Position numbers and translations under genes: made by a program
DNA from: Spiractinospora alimapuensis
GTDB taxonomy: Bacteria > Actinomycetota > Actinomycetes > Streptosporangiales > Streptosporangiaceae
Reading direction: 5' to 3'
Assembly: GCF_018437505.1 (NCBI RefSeq)
Contig: NZ_CP072467.1
Location: 3,558,010 to 3,622,009 of the forward strand
Length of the DNA: 64,000 nt
Part shown: piece after piece, positions 8,916 through 18,213 of the stretch
Numbering within the stretch: position 1 is the stretch's first letter
Layout of the letters: each line of letters begins with the position of its first letter
Notes under the pieces: generated by a model
Seen by the model: the letters and a program-made list of their open reading frames with translations, nothing else
The model's database searches: none
What the model was told of the DNA's origin: nothing

Positions 8916-10093
8916 GTTCACTCGTGCACAACAGTCAGCACGGTGACACCGGATTCGAAACCCCTGTTCCGCGAGGGCTGGGCGGACCCGCGGGGACGCA
9001 GACACCGTCCACGACGGCCCCCGCGGACTACCAACACCACCCCGGGTCGGCGTCCCCGGCGTCGGGTGCTTCCGGTGGGGCGGTTTCACGTGAAACGTGG
9101 GCTGATCCCGTACATGGATCCTCGGCCAGCGCGAGCCAGGGGACGCCGTTCGCGGGTGCCCCGGAGACACACGGCGCCGCGGCGTCGATGACTCCCGCGC
9201 ACGGTTCCGGTGTGTCGGTCGAGGGTGGCGTGGACCTGGATACCCCGATCGCTCGGGCCGCGCGTGCGGCGATGACGGTGCGGGAGCCTGAGAGTGGCGA
9301 TTGGCCGCGGCCGTCGCGGTGTCGGGTGATGAGCGTGGCGAATCAGAAGGGCGGGGTCGGTAAGACGACGACCACGGTCAACATCGCCGCCTCGCTGGCC
9401 ATGCACGGCAATCGCGTCGTGGTCGTGGACCTGGATCCGCAGGGGAACGCCTCGACGGCGCTGGGGGCGGATCGTACCGAGGGTGTGCGCTCGATTTACC
9501 ACTGTCTGGTCGAGGGTGAGGACCTGATCAAGGTCGCCCACCCGGTCGCCGACATCCCCAACCTGTGGTGCGTCCCCGCCACGATCGACCTCGCCGGCGC
9601 GGAGATCGAGCTGGTCTCCTTGGTGGCTCGAGAGTCTCGACTCAAGCGGGCACTGGGCGCGTACGACACCAGCGAGATCGACTACATCCTGATCGACTGC
9701 CCGCCGTCACTGGGGTTGTTGACCGTCAACGCGATGGTCGCGGCCGAGGAGGTCCTGATCCCGATCCAGTGCGAGTACTACGCACTGGAGGGTCTCGGTC
9801 AGCTGCTGCGCAACGTCGAGTTGGTGCGTACCCACCTCAATCCGGGACTGGCAATCTCCACCATCCTCCTGACGATGTACGACGGGAGGACCCGTCTGGC
9901 GTCGCAGGTTGCCGACGAGGTTCGGGAGCACTTCGGTGAGCTGGTGCTGGACACGGTGGTGCCCAGAAGCGTTCGCGTCTCCGAGGCGCCCAGCTATGGT
10001 CAGTCGGTGATGACCTACGACCCCGGGTCGACCGGCGCGGTGGCCTACATGGAGGCCGCGCGGGAGATGGCCGTGGCAGGGGCCGCTCAGTGA
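8912..10093 (+). CDS. parA: chromosome-partitioning ATPase ParA (Soj)
   Basis: The 393-residue product has the deviant Walker A motif KGGVGKTTTT near residue 145, DLDPQGNAS, and IDCPPSLGLL. It forms ATP-dependent gradients that move ParB-parS complexes. About 130 residues before the ATPase are Ser/Ala/Gly/Pro-rich with no domain that I recognise, and this tract contains a parS site read as VSRET. The GTG at 8912 overlaps rsmG; an internal start nearer MSVANQKGG would give a standard-length ParA. Confidence 0.95.
   Translation: MSSLVHNSQHGDTGFETPVPRGLGGPAGTQTPSTTAPADYQHHPGSASPASGASGGAVSRETWADPVHGSSASASQGTPFAGAPETHGAAASMTPAHGSGVSVEGGVDLDTPIARAARAAMTVREPESGDWPRPSRCRVMSVANQKGGVGKTTTTVNIAASLAMHGNRVVVVDLDPQGNASTALGADRTEGVRSIYHCLVEGEDLIKVAHPVADIPNLWCVPATIDLAGAEIELVSLVARESRLKRALGAYDTSEIDYILIDCPPSLGLLTVNAMVAAEEVLIPIQCEYYALEGLGQLLRNVELVRTHLNPGLAISTILLTMYDGRTRLASQVADEVREHFGELVLDTVVPRSVRVSEAPSYGQSVMTYDPGSTGAVAYMEAAREMAVAGAAQ
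9082..9097. other. parS: parS centromere site 2 inside parA
   Basis: GGTTTCACGTGAAACG contains the full 14-bp parS palindrome GTTTCACGTGAAAC (9083-9096). It lies in the low-complexity N-terminal coding part of parA, where it costs little at the protein level. Confidence 0.93.
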
Positions 10094-10115
10094 TCGGAAC
10101 TGAAGGGAGACCGCG

Positions 10116-11033
10116 GTGAGCCAGCGTCGGGGACTCGGTAAGGGTCTGGGGGCGCTCATTCCCCAGGGGCCGATCGAGACCGAGAGTCCGGGAGTGCCCC
10201 CCGGTGGTTCGATGGGGGCCGCGCCGGAGTATCTCGGTGCCTATCTGGCCGAGGTCGCGGTCGCGTCCGTGTCACCCAATCCGCGCCAACCGCGGCAGCA
10301 CTTCGACGAGGACGCCTTGGAGGAGTTGACGGCCTCCATCGGTGAGGTCGGACTGCTTCAGCCCGTGGTGGTCCGACTCGTGGGCGAGGGCGCCTACGAA
10401 CTCATCATGGGGGAGCGGCGCTGGCGTGCCAGTAAGGCCGCGGGCTTGGACACCATCCCGGCGATCGTGCGCCGCACGACCGACGACGACCTTCTGCGTG
10501 ACGCCCTTCTGGAGAACCTGCACCGTCAGGAGCTCAACCCACTGGAGGAGGCGGCCGCCTACCAGCAGCTCCTGGACGACTTCGGCGCCACCCACGAGGA
10601 GCTGGCGAAGCGGATCGGCCGGTCCCGGCCGCATATCACCAACACGCTCCGGCTGCTGAACCTGTCGCCCGCGGTACAGCGACGGGTCGCGGCCGGGGTT
10701 CTGACGGCTGGCCACGCCCGTGCCCTTCTGTCGGTGGACGACTCGGAGCTTCAGTCCCACCTGGCGCAGCGGATCGTGGCCGAGGGGCTCTCCGTTCGGG
10801 CGTTGGAGGAGATCATCGCCCTGGGCATGGACGAGGGACGCAAGAAGCGCAAGGAGCGCCAGCGTCCGGACCGGGCGCCGGAGATGGACGAGTTCGCCGG
10901 CCGACTGTCCGACCTGTTGGACACTCGGGTGAAGGTGGATATGGGGCGACGCAAGGGCAAGATCGTGGTCGAGTTCGCCTCACGTGAGGACTTGGAACGC
11001 ATCGTGTCGGCCATCGGTGAGCGGGGGAACTGA
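10116..11033 (+). CDS. parB: chromosome-partitioning protein ParB (Spo0J)
   Basis: The 305-residue protein starts [17 protein letters not shown], carries the CTP-binding patches (NPRQPRQHF and GERRWRAS) in its N-terminal half, a helix-turn-helix ([18 protein letters not shown]) in the middle and a C-terminal dimer domain. It loads at the parS sites and spreads as a CTP-gated clamp. GTG 10116 follows GAAGGGAGA and lies 22 bases after parA. Confidence 0.97.
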   Translation: MSQRRGLGKGLGALIPQGPIETESPGVPPGGSMGAAPEYLGAYLAEVAVASVSPNPRQPRQHFDEDALEELTASIGEVGLLQPVVVRLVGEGAYELIMGERRWRASKAAGLDTIPAIVRRTTDDDLLRDALLENLHRQELNPLEEAAAYQQLLDDFGATHEELAKRIGRSRPHITNTLRLLNLSPAVQRRVAAGVLTAGHARALLSVDDSELQSHLAQRIVAEGLSVRALEEIIALGMDEGRKKRKERQRPDRAPEMDEFAGRLSDLLDTRVKVDMGRRKGKIVVEFASREDLERIVSAIGERGN

Positions 11034-11097
11034 GCCGCTCGCCTTGACGCTTTGTCGACTCCTCGCCGTCGACGTGTCGACTTCACTATTCGTTTCC

Positions 11098-11135
11098 CCG
11101 TGGGGGCCGTGGTCACAGGACCACGGCCCCCACGG
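11098..11135 (+). terminator. parB terminator hairpin
   Basis: A perfect 17-bp stem (11098-11114 with 11119-11135, CCGTGGGGGCCGTGGTC) closes an ACAG tetraloop 65 bases after parB. It lacks a U-run, as is common in high-GC actinobacteria. Confidence 0.75.
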
Positions 11136-11388
11136 CGTTCGCGGGCGCGTCGGCTCTCACGGCACGGAGTCGGCGGAGCGTCCGGTGGACTGGGGGACAA
11201 ATCCACACGTCGACATCTCTCCTGTCGTGAGCGGCGCATGGGCCCGGTGTGGCGGCCGGTGGGACCGGAGTGGGAGTACCCCCTGTCGTGGAGTCGTGGA
11301 GGATCAGACGTTCCCTCGAGACCTCCTGTCGTCCTGTCGTCCAGTGACTCGGCGAGTCCTGTGGGGCTCCGTGCGCTGGGGCAGACGA

Positions 11389-11421
11389 AAGGGGGCCCGG
11401 GAGAGTCTCCCGGGCCCCCTT
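11389..11421 (-). terminator. trxA terminator hairpin
   Basis: AAGGGGGCCCGGGAGA (11389-11404) is complementary to 11406-11421, giving a stem of about 13 bp with a small AGAGTCT loop. On the minus strand it is followed by TTTCGTC. It lies 56 bases past the trxA stop. Confidence 0.8.
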
Positions 11422-11430
11422 CATGTCCCT

Positions 11431-11446
11431 TGTTTCACGTGAAACG
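11431..11446. other. parS: parS centromere site 3
   Basis: TGTTTCACGTGAAACG is identical to site 1. It lies between the trxA terminator and the trxA stop codon, about 9 kb from oriC. Confidence 0.95.
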
Positions 11447-11476
11447 GCGCGAGAAACGCACGCCGTACGAGGAGGG

Positions 11477-11800
11477 TCAGATGAAGTCCTTGAGTTCCTT
11501 CAGCATGGCCGCCTTGGGCTTGGCGCCCATGATCTGCTTGACGACCTCGCCGCCCTTGTAGACGTTCATCGTGGGGATCTGCATCACACCGTAGACCTGG
11601 GAGGTCTTCGGTTCCTTGTCGATGTTCATCTTGACGATGGTGATCTTGTCGCCGTGTTCCTGGGCGATCTGCTCGAGCACCGGAGCCACCTGGCGGCATG
11701 GGCCGCACCACTCCGCCCAGAAGTCGACGAGGACCGGCTTGTCGCTCTCCAGCACGTCCGCGTTGAAGCTGGCGTCGGTGACTTCCTTGACACTGCCCAC
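11477..11800 (-). CDS. trxA: thioredoxin
   Basis: The 107-residue protein has the active-site motif WAEWCGPCRQ near residues 27-36 and the family's cis-proline segment IPTMNVYKGGE. It is a cytosolic dithiol reductant recycled by the adjacent TrxB. It lies 30 bases downstream of trxB on the same strand, so both should be driven by the SigR-type promoter. Confidence 0.97.
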   Translation of the reverse strand: MGSVKEVTDASFNADVLESDKPVLVDFWAEWCGPCRQVAPVLEQIAQEHGDKITIVKMNIDKEPKTSQVYGVMQIPTMNVYKGGEVVKQIMGAKPKAAMLKELKDFI

Positions 11801-11830
11801 CTTGTTACCCCTTTGCGTGTCGGCGGTTGA

Positions 11831-12763
11831 TTAGTCGTTGAGGTCGGCGAGGAACCGCTCCGCGTCGAGCGCGGCGGAGCATCCGGTGCCGGCGGCCGTG
11901 ACGGCCTGACGGTAGGAGTGGTCGACGACGTCGCCACAGGCGAACACGCCGGGCACGTTCGTCTTCGTCGTGGGGGAGTCGACGGACAGGTAGCCGTCGG
12001 CGTCAAGGTCGAGCTGGTCGGTGAACAGCTCGACCCGCGGGTCGTGGCCGACCGCGATGAAGAGACCCGTGACCTGGAGGTCACTCGTCTCGCCGGTGTT
12101 GGTGTTGCGCAGGCGCAGCGAGCTCACCTTGGTGTCGCCGAGGACCTCGGTGACCTCGGTGTCCCACAGGAAACGGATCTTCTCGTTCGCGAACGCCCGC
12201 TCCTGCATGATCTTGCTGGCGCGGAGCTGGTCGCGACGATGGATGATGGTCACCGACTTCGCGAACCGGGTGAGGAACGTCGCTTCCTCCATCGCGGTGT
12301 CGCCACCGCCGACGACGGCGATGTCCTGGTCGCGGAAGAAGAACCCGTCACACGTGGCGCACCACGAGGTGCCGCGGCCGGAGTACTCGTCCTCGCCCGG
12401 CACACCGAGCTTGCGGTGCTGCGACCCGGTGGCGACGATGACGGTTCGGGCCAGGAAGGTCTGGTCACCCGATTTGACGACTTTCGGATTCGCCGTCAAG
12501 TCGACTTCGGTGACGTCCGCGGCGCGGAGGTCGGCGCCGAAGCGCTCGGCCTGCTTGCGCATGTTGTCCATGAGATCAGGACCCAGGATCCCGTCGGGGA
12601 ACCCAGGGAAGTTCTCCACATCGGTTGTGGTCATCAAAGCCCCACCCGCGGTGACTGAGCCTTCGAACACCAGGGGTCGAAGCTCCGCTCGCGCCGCGTA
12701 GACCGCGGCCGTGTATCCCGCGGGTCCGGAACCAATGATGATCACGTTACGCACGTCACTCAC
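11831..12763 (-). CDS. trxB: thioredoxin-disulfide reductase
   Basis: The protein of about 310 residues has an N-terminal FAD fingerprint [18 protein letters not shown], the redox-active WCATCDGFF, an NADPH-binding [10 protein letters not shown], and a C-terminal FAD segment FACGDVVD. It transfers electrons from NADPH to thioredoxin. I choose GTG 12763 because AGAGGGG (12773-12779) sits nine bases before it; a longer reading from GTG 12790 has no clear ribosome site. Confidence 0.96.
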   Translation of the reverse strand: MSDVRNVIIIGSGPAGYTAAVYAARAELRPLVFEGSVTAGGALMTTTDVENFPGFPDGILGPDLMDNMRKQAERFGADLRAADVTEVDLTANPKVVKSGDQTFLARTVIVATGSQHRKLGVPGEDEYSGRGTSWCATCDGFFFRDQDIAVVGGGDTAMEEATFLTRFAKSVTIIHRRDQLRASKIMQERAFANEKIRFLWDTEVTEVLGDTKVSSLRLRNTNTGETSDLQVTGLFIAVGHDPRVELFTDQLDLDADGYLSVDSPTTKTNVPGVFACGDVVDHSYRQAVTAAGTGCSAALDAERFLADLND

Positions 12764-12821
12764 GCTGGCCGGCCCCTCTGCAGTGGTCACATCGCTGTGC
12801 TGGTCTCAAAGTCGTTCAGTA

Positions 12822-12850
12822 CCAACAGATGGTAGGGGCAGGCCATTCCC
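12822..12850 (-). promoter_or_regulatory. SigR-type thiol-stress promoter of trxB-trxA
   Basis: On the minus strand GGGAAT (12850-12845) is followed after exactly 18 bases by GTTG (12826-12823). This equals the Streptomyces SigR consensus GGGAAT-N18-GTT, known to drive trxBA under disulfide stress. It lies about 60 bases upstream of the trxB start and after the anti-sigma gene. Confidence 0.85.
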
Positions 12851-12910
12851 GCCGGGGCCATGTCCCTGGTGAGGGCATGACCACGACGGGAACGAGCGTC
12901 GTCGACGCGC

Positions 12911-13891
12911 CTAGGGCGCGGACACCGTGCCCGAGTCGAGCGCTTCCGCGGAACCGGAGTCCGCCGCGCCACAGGTGTCGGCGACGACTCGGTAGTGAAA
13001 CTCCTCGGTGGACTCCGGTGGGAGTCCGGCGCTGTCGACCAGGACCCAGGCCGTCACGCCCTCATACTCCGCGAGGTCGACGAGGAAGGGATGACTGCCG
13101 CCTTCCTCAACAACCTGTGCGGTGCAGGCCGCGAGGGCCTCAGGCTCGGCCTGGGCGGCCGGAGGCGCGTCCGTGGTGTCCGCGTCGCCGGCAGGGTCCT
13201 CCTCCAGTGGCACAGAGTCAATGAGTTGTGACACCTGGGAGTCGATCGCGTCCGCGGTATAGGCGGTCCCGCTCTCCACGGAGGCCTTGTACGGCTGGGC
13301 GATCTCCGGGTCGTCCTGTGGAGCCGGTTCGGCCACCGCTGGTCCCTCGGCCGACTTGTCGGCGAGTACGGAGTTGAGGACGGCGATACCACCGCCGACG
13401 ACGAACACCGCGGCCGCCGCGGCCACGAGCATCGGAGTCCACCGACTGAACCGGGTCTTGTGCGTCAGGTGCAGCACCTGCGCCGATCCGGTGTCCTCTC
13501 CGTCCGACGGAGGCGTGCCACCGTCGGAACCGGACCTCCCCCGGGCGAACTCCGCGGCCAGGCGCTCGTCGAGGGCCTGCGCGGTGGACGGGGGCAGGGA
13601 GGGGAGATGGTCGGTGGTGAGCGTCGCCGAGGCGTCGTCCACCTGTTTGAGGAACACGTCACCCAATGGTGGGCTGGGCGACGTACGAAGCAGCGATGCG
13701 GTCTCCTCCAGCCCCGAGAGCGCCGCGTCACACTCCGCGCACTCGGCGATGTGGGAACGCATCACAGCCGCGTCATCCTCCTCGAGCGCTCCTTCGTGGT
13801 ACAGAGCGATAAGAAGCATGCTCGCGTCTTCTTCGTCCAGCGGCTCCTCGACATAGCGTCCGAGGGCCACGGACTCGACGTGCGACGTCAC
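12911..13891 (-). CDS. membrane-bound anti-sigma factor with zinc-finger motif
   Basis: The 326-residue protein has a putative anti-sigma zinc finger HIAECAECDAAL near residues 47-58, one transmembrane helix near residues 153-175 (MLVAAAAAVFVVGGGIAVL) and an acidic extracytoplasmic domain containing paired cysteines. It overlaps the sigma gene upstream by four bases. By position it corresponds to the mycobacterial SigM anti-sigma protein (Rv3912), although the C-terminal half is not one that I recognise. It should hold the sigma factor inactive at the membrane. Confidence 0.82.
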   Translation of the reverse strand: MTSHVESVALGRYVEEPLDEEDASMLLIALYHEGALEEDDAAVMRSHIAECAECDAALSGLEETASLLRTSPSPPLGDVFLKQVDDASATLTTDHLPSLPPSTAQALDERLAAEFARGRSGSDGGTPPSDGEDTGSAQVLHLTHKTRFSRWTPMLVAAAAAVFVVGGGIAVLNSVLADKSAEGPAVAEPAPQDDPEIAQPYKASVESGTAYTADAIDSQVSQLIDSVPLEEDPAGDADTTDAPPAAQAEPEALAACTAQVVEEGGSHPFLVDLAEYEGVTAWVLVDSAGLPPESTEEFHYRVVADTCGAADSGSAEALDSGTVSAP

Positions 13892-14520
13892 GATCCCTTG
13901 CCACCTCCTCCGTGAGATGTGACGTCTGAGGGAGGCTGTCGGTTCCTGAGATGCTGCAGATAGGGCAGAAGTCGGGACCTACCGCGCGCACACCGACTCT
14001 TCACCGTGCCCGGAGCGATCGCGAGAATTGTCGCCGCCTCGTCAACGCGATATCCCAACATGTCGACAAGGATGAGAGCGTGCCGCTGCTCCTCGGGGAG
14101 CTGCCTCAGGGCGTCGTGGACGTCGATCGACGCGTCGCTGGAGGAAGCGGGGTCGTTCGGCGTCCCACGCGTGTGCTCGTGCGCCAGGAGGTCCAGGTTC
14201 GCTCCGTCCCCGGACGGGTAGTGGGGCCGGACCATCTTGCGTCGCAGCCGGTCGTTGCAGGCGTTGATGACGATCCTGTGCAGCCATGTGGTGACCGCCG
14301 AGTCGCCACGGAAGCGGTGCGCCGCCCGGAACGCCGACAGGAAGGCGTCCTGCAGCGCGTCGGACGCCTCCTCGGGGTCGCCCAGGACACGGATCGCGAC
14401 CGCCCACATGCGGGCGCGGTGTCGACGAACGAGCTCACCGAAGGCGCGTTCGTCACCCTGCCGATGCTGTTCGAGGAGCTCGGGGTCTGACAGGTCGGGA
14501 GGTTCAGTCAGCGCGTTCAC
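13888..14520 (-). CDS. sigM: ECF RNA polymerase sigma factor SigM
   Basis: The 210-residue protein has region 2 (DERAFGELVRRHRARMWA, DALQDAFLSAFRA, TTWLHRIVINACND) and region 4 (LPEEQRHALILVDMLGY, VDEAATILAIAPGTVKSR), the two halves of an ECF sigma factor. It starts at GTG 14520, overlapping the pseudokinase stop by four bases. Position between MurJ/pseudokinase genes and trxB equals Mycobacterium tuberculosis sigM (Rv3911). Translational coupling with the anti-sigma gene suggests matched amounts. Confidence 0.93.
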   Translation of the reverse strand: MNALTEPPDLSDPELLEQHRQGDERAFGELVRRHRARMWAVAIRVLGDPEEASDALQDAFLSAFRAAHRFRGDSAVTTWLHRIVINACNDRLRRKMVRPHYPSGDGANLDLLAHEHTRGTPNDPASSSDASIDVHDALRQLPEEQRHALILVDMLGYRVDEAATILAIAPGTVKSRCARGRSRLLPYLQHLRNRQPPSDVTSHGGGGKGS

Positions 14521-16037
14521 GGGGTTCCACGCAGCTCCAGGTCATTAATCGTGGCGCGGTACTTCGAGCCGTCCGAGGCCAGCTCGGTGAACCACACGAC
14601 GACGTAGCGTCCTTCGGCGGGCTCATCCAGCGTAATGGCGGTCTCACCACTCGCCCCAGTGTCGGAGTGGACACTGGTTAGTGCCCCCAGGTCGGCCTCG
14701 TCACCGACGAGCAGCTCGTAGGAGGTGGCTCCGTCACCGAGGTGCAGGTCGGCTTCGTTGATCTCCACCGTGTCCCCCATGTCGACAAGGAGACCCACGC
14801 CGTCCTTGAGGTTGCCCAGTTGGGCGCTCGTGTAGCCCTGGGTGTTCCACTGTGTGCTCGGGTCGCCGTCGATGGCGAGGTCGGCCTTGTCGCCGTGTTC
14901 GTCACCGTCGCCCTGTGGGTCGAAGCCGTCGGCACTCGCCGGTTGCAGGACCTCGAACTCCTCGCTCGCCTCGTCCTCCGTGTCCTCCGGCTCTTCGCTC
15001 ACGGCGGGACCGTAGTCGTTCCACTGGCTGCCGAGTGACCAGGCGCCGAGGACGACGGCGACGAGTACCAGGAGCCCGACGGCCGCCACGGCGATTCGAG
15101 GGGTCATCGATCGTCGCTCGGCGTTCGCGCGACGACCACCCCCACCGGAGGACGGGTGCGCCCCACCCGACGGTGCCGCCGCGTTGGAGGGAGATCCCAC
15201 GGCCGTCGCGGCCGCCGCGGGGGCGGGAGGCGCGGGTGGGGACGCGGGCAATGGCATGACCCGCGGGAGCGCGGCCAGTGCGTCGGCGACCTCGCGGGGG
15301 TTGCGCAGTGGCGCCCCACTGCGTCCGCCGTCCTGGAAAGCGGACCGACGGACGATGTCGTTGGCGGCCTCGGGGATCCCGGCCCGGACCTGGCCTGGAT
15401 CACACGGGGCGCCGGCCACGATGGGAGCGGGACGTAGACCGTGGTTTCCCTCACCGGGCCACAACGCCGTGAGCGCCGCGTACAGCAGACGACCCAGGCC
15501 AATGGCGTCGGCCAGCTCGGGATCCTCGGTGGAGATCCCGTGGAGGGCGGCGTCCACGCACACACCGGTGATCTTCACCGAGCCGCCGGCGGTCCAGATG
15601 AGCTTGCGAGGGGTGAGGCACACGTGGTGCAGGCCGGCGGCGCCGGCGGCGGCCAGCGCCTCGGCGGCCTCACCGACGAGGCCTGTGGCCCACTCCGACT
15701 CACGCGGTCCCTGCGCGAGTAGATCGGTCAGGGTCTGCCCGGCGATCCACTCCTCGACGACGTAGGGCTGTGCGCCACGGTCGTCGGCGTCGAAGACCTG
15801 GGTCAGTCGAGAGTCGGCGATACGACTCGCGGCCCTGGCGGCCCGGACGACCTCCCCTGTTCGGGGGAACCCCGGTGCGAACGTGCGGATCGCGACAGGG
15901 CGGGCCAGGATCTCGTCGGTCGCCTTCCACAGCGCGGCCCCGCCGGACTCGTTGACCAGATCCTCAAGCAAATAGCGGCCGGCGACCCGTGCGCCGGGTT
16001 CGATCATGGAGGTGCTCATAGTGGGAGGGGTGGACAC
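14517..16037 (-). CDS. membrane pseudokinase with extracellular discoidin-like domain
   Basis: The protein of about 506 residues has an N-terminal Ser/Thr-kinase fold (GRYLLEDLVNESGGAALWKA), but the usual VAIK lysine is arginine (VAIR), the HRD-type catalytic aspartate is absent (HHVCLTPRKLI) and DFG is replaced (KITGVC). A transmembrane helix (AVAAVGLLVLVAVVLGAW) leads to a C-terminal carbohydrate-binding-like jelly roll (DGDPSTQWNT). In mycobacteria these parts are fused to MurJ (Rv3910), whose pseudokinase docks FhaA; here they form a separate gene. GTG 16037 follows CAGGACC; an ATG at 16019 is the alternative. Confidence 0.85.
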   Translation of the reverse strand: MSTPPTMSTSMIEPGARVAGRYLLEDLVNESGGAALWKATDEILARPVAIRTFAPGFPRTGEVVRAARAASRIADSRLTQVFDADDRGAQPYVVEEWIAGQTLTDLLAQGPRESEWATGLVGEAAEALAAAGAAGLHHVCLTPRKLIWTAGGSVKITGVCVDAALHGISTEDPELADAIGLGRLLYAALTALWPGEGNHGLRPAPIVAGAPCDPGQVRAGIPEAANDIVRRSAFQDGGRSGAPLRNPREVADALAALPRVMPLPASPPAPPAPAAAATAVGSPSNAAAPSGGAHPSSGGGGRRANAERRSMTPRIAVAAVGLLVLVAVVLGAWSLGSQWNDYGPAVSEEPEDTEDEASEEFEVLQPASADGFDPQGDGDEHGDKADLAIDGDPSTQWNTQGYTSAQLGNLKDGVGLLVDMGDTVEINEADLHLGDGATSYELLVGDEADLGALTSVHSDTGASGETAITLDEPAEGRYVVVWFTELASDGSKYRATINDLELRGTP

Positions 16038-16279
16038 AACACGGTCCTGCGCGGCCGAACCACGAGACTCGGGATGCTCATGTTGTGTCTTCCGAACCTC
16101 CCTTCCGAGGTCTCGGTGTAAACCGCTCGCATGACACGGCGCGAACCGGGCCACGCGAGCGGCAACAAAAGTTCCGTTCCATGCTAGGACGCGTAGAGAA
16201 TCCCGCTGGTGGACAGGTGTGACGTGATTCGCACGTCAGAGGGTTCTGGGGCTGGTTACGTAGGGTCATACGCCGCTGA

Positions 16280-18121
16280 TCACCGGCGGCGTAGCACGCG
16301 CGTGCGGGCCACTTGGACGATGGTTGTGACTTCCGTCACTTTAAGCATTCTCGCCACGAGAATGAAGAGCATGGCGCCGATGCCTCCCCCGATCGCGAGG
16401 GCGGCGATGGCCGAGAGCGTGGGCGGGAAGATCACGTCGAAGGTGAGCTGCATGGCCGCACCGAAGATCATGCTGGGAACGCAGGCGACGTAGAGCAGGA
16501 GGATCGTGCGGAGCGTGCGCTTCCCGTCCAGTCCGTCGAGCCGCTTGTTGAGGATGGTCCACGCGAAGATCGACCCGATCACGTAGTAGAGGCCGTAGGT
16601 CACGGGGAGCCACAGCACCACCTGCTGCGGCGGGACGAGGAAGAGCAACGCGAACGAGGTGACACCGTGCGCGAGCTCGGCGGGGATGGCGATGAACGCG
16701 GGGGAACGGGTGTCGCCGAGGGCGTAGAAGATGCGTTGGAGCAGTTGGAAGAGAGTGAACGGGATCAACATCAGGGAGAAGATCCGCAGGATCTTCCCGA
16801 TCATCGCCGCGTCGTCCAACGACGTGCTGCCCTGGGCGTAGACGAGCACACACAGCGGAACGGAGAAGACGACCAACGCCATCGAGATCGGGATGATCAA
16901 CGTGGCGGAGAGCCGGAACCCTCGGGAGAAGTCGCTGCGGACGAGGTCCTTGCGACCGTCGGCGACATGGGCGCTGAGTCGGGGGAGCAGCGCCGTGATC
17001 ACCGTGACCGCGATGATGGCGTAGGGGAGCTGGAAGAGCAGGAACGCGTACTTGTACGCGGTGATGCCGGCTCCCGCGGCGTCTCCCTCCGCCGCCGCGC
17101 GCACACCGGCCGCGTTCGCCACGTTGGTGGAGATCAGCATTCCGACCTGGGCGATCCCGATGTACATCATCATCCAGGAAGCCGCCCGCATGGCCTCGCC
17201 CATGCCGGAGCCCCGGAGGTCCAGGCGCGGGCGCCAGGAGAATCCGGCGCGCCACAGCGCGAACATCAGGATGGCGGCCTGGATCACCTGGCCGAGGGTC
17301 GTTCCGATGCCCAACAGGGCGATCTGCGAACCGGTGATCGTCTCCGGGGTGGAGTTCGTGCCGGCGACGACGATGAACATCACCGCGACAGCGATGATCG
17401 TCAGGTTGTTCATCACCGGAGCCCACATCGGGGCGATGAGGTGGCCACGCGCGTTGAGCATCGCGCTCACGATGCCGCTGCCGCCGATGAAGAAGATCTG
17501 CGCGAGCAGGAAGCGGGCGAGGTAGACCGCCACCTCGTGTTGCTGCGGGCCGAACTCGCTCGCGTAGAGCCGGATCAACAGCTCGGCGCAGAGGATCGCG
17601 CCCACCGTGATGAGCAGGAGAGCCAGGAGACCGGTCGTGAACAGTCGCTGTTCGGTGGCGTTGCCGCCGTCGGGGTCCGCCTTACGACGTTTCACGAGAA
17701 ACGGTACGAAGACGCTGGCCAGGAGGCCACCGATCAGCAGGTCGTTGACGATGAACGCGACACTGTTGGCCGTGTAGTACGCGTCGCCCAGGAGGTGCGT
17801 TCCCAGCGCGGCGGCGAGCATGATGGTGCGCAGGAAGCCGGTCCCGCGGGAGAAGACGGTACCGACCGCCATGAAGGCACTGGTACGGAAGAGGTTCGGC
17901 CCCCGCGCGGTATGTGCCGCGCCACCAATCTCGTCGCCTTCCTCGCCCGGCCGGTCCGCCGTCCCCGCGTCCCCGAAGTCGGTCGGGTCGTGCGTCGTGC
18001 GGAGTCCGGTGTCGGCCTGGCTCGCGGGTTCGGAGCGCTCGACGGCGTCCAGGACCTCCTCCGGGCTCGGCACGCGTTGGAGGACTCGCTCGTCCCGTTG
18101 ACCGGAGTTCACTTCTGACAC
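16280..18121 (-). CDS. murJ: lipid II flippase MurJ-type membrane protein (copy 1)
   Basis: The protein of about 613 residues has an 80-residue acidic cytosolic N-terminus, then about 14 transmembrane helices typical of the MOP/MviN family, including SRGTGFLRTIMLAAALGTH and DAYYTANSVAFIVNDLL. MurJ moves lipid II across the membrane for peptidoglycan assembly. GTG 18121 follows AGGAAGGG at a good distance. It is immediately downstream of a second MurJ-type gene and upstream of the pseudokinase, so this copy best matches mycobacterial MviN by position. Confidence 0.92.
   Translation of the reverse strand: MSEVNSGQRDERVLQRVPSPEEVLDAVERSEPASQADTGLRTTHDPTDFGDAGTADRPGEEGDEIGGAAHTARGPNLFRTSAFMAVGTVFSRGTGFLRTIMLAAALGTHLLGDAYYTANSVAFIVNDLLIGGLLASVFVPFLVKRRKADPDGGNATEQRLFTTGLLALLLITVGAILCAELLIRLYASEFGPQQHEVAVYLARFLLAQIFFIGGSGIVSAMLNARGHLIAPMWAPVMNNLTIIAVAVMFIVVAGTNSTPETITGSQIALLGIGTTLGQVIQAAILMFALWRAGFSWRPRLDLRGSGMGEAMRAASWMMMYIGIAQVGMLISTNVANAAGVRAAAEGDAAGAGITAYKYAFLLFQLPYAIIAVTVITALLPRLSAHVADGRKDLVRSDFSRGFRLSATLIIPISMALVVFSVPLCVLVYAQGSTSLDDAAMIGKILRIFSLMLIPFTLFQLLQRIFYALGDTRSPAFIAIPAELAHGVTSFALLFLVPPQQVVLWLPVTYGLYYVIGSIFAWTILNKRLDGLDGKRTLRTILLLYVACVPSMIFGAAMQLTFDVIFPPTLSAIAALAIGGGIGAMLFILVARMLKVTEVTTIVQVARTRVLRRR
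17689..17702. other. parS-like site with one mismatch inside murJ copy 1
   Basis: GTTTCACGAGAAAC differs from the 14-bp parS palindrome at one base (A for T at 17697). It could bind ParB weakly or be chance. Confidence 0.3.
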
Positions 18122-18213
18122 TTCCGCACCCTTCCTCGATACGTCGGTGCGCAGGGGGGCCGTGCAGGGGCAGTGCACGGTGCCTTACGTCCCGGAGCGC
18201 GCCGGGGACCTGA

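Larger units (their letters stand above)
11034..11476. other. parB-trxA convergent intergenic region
   Basis: This 443-base gap holds two strong hairpins and one parS site. I see no gene. In mycobacteria the peptidoglycan regulator cwlM and another gene lie here; they are absent from this interval. Confidence 0.7.
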
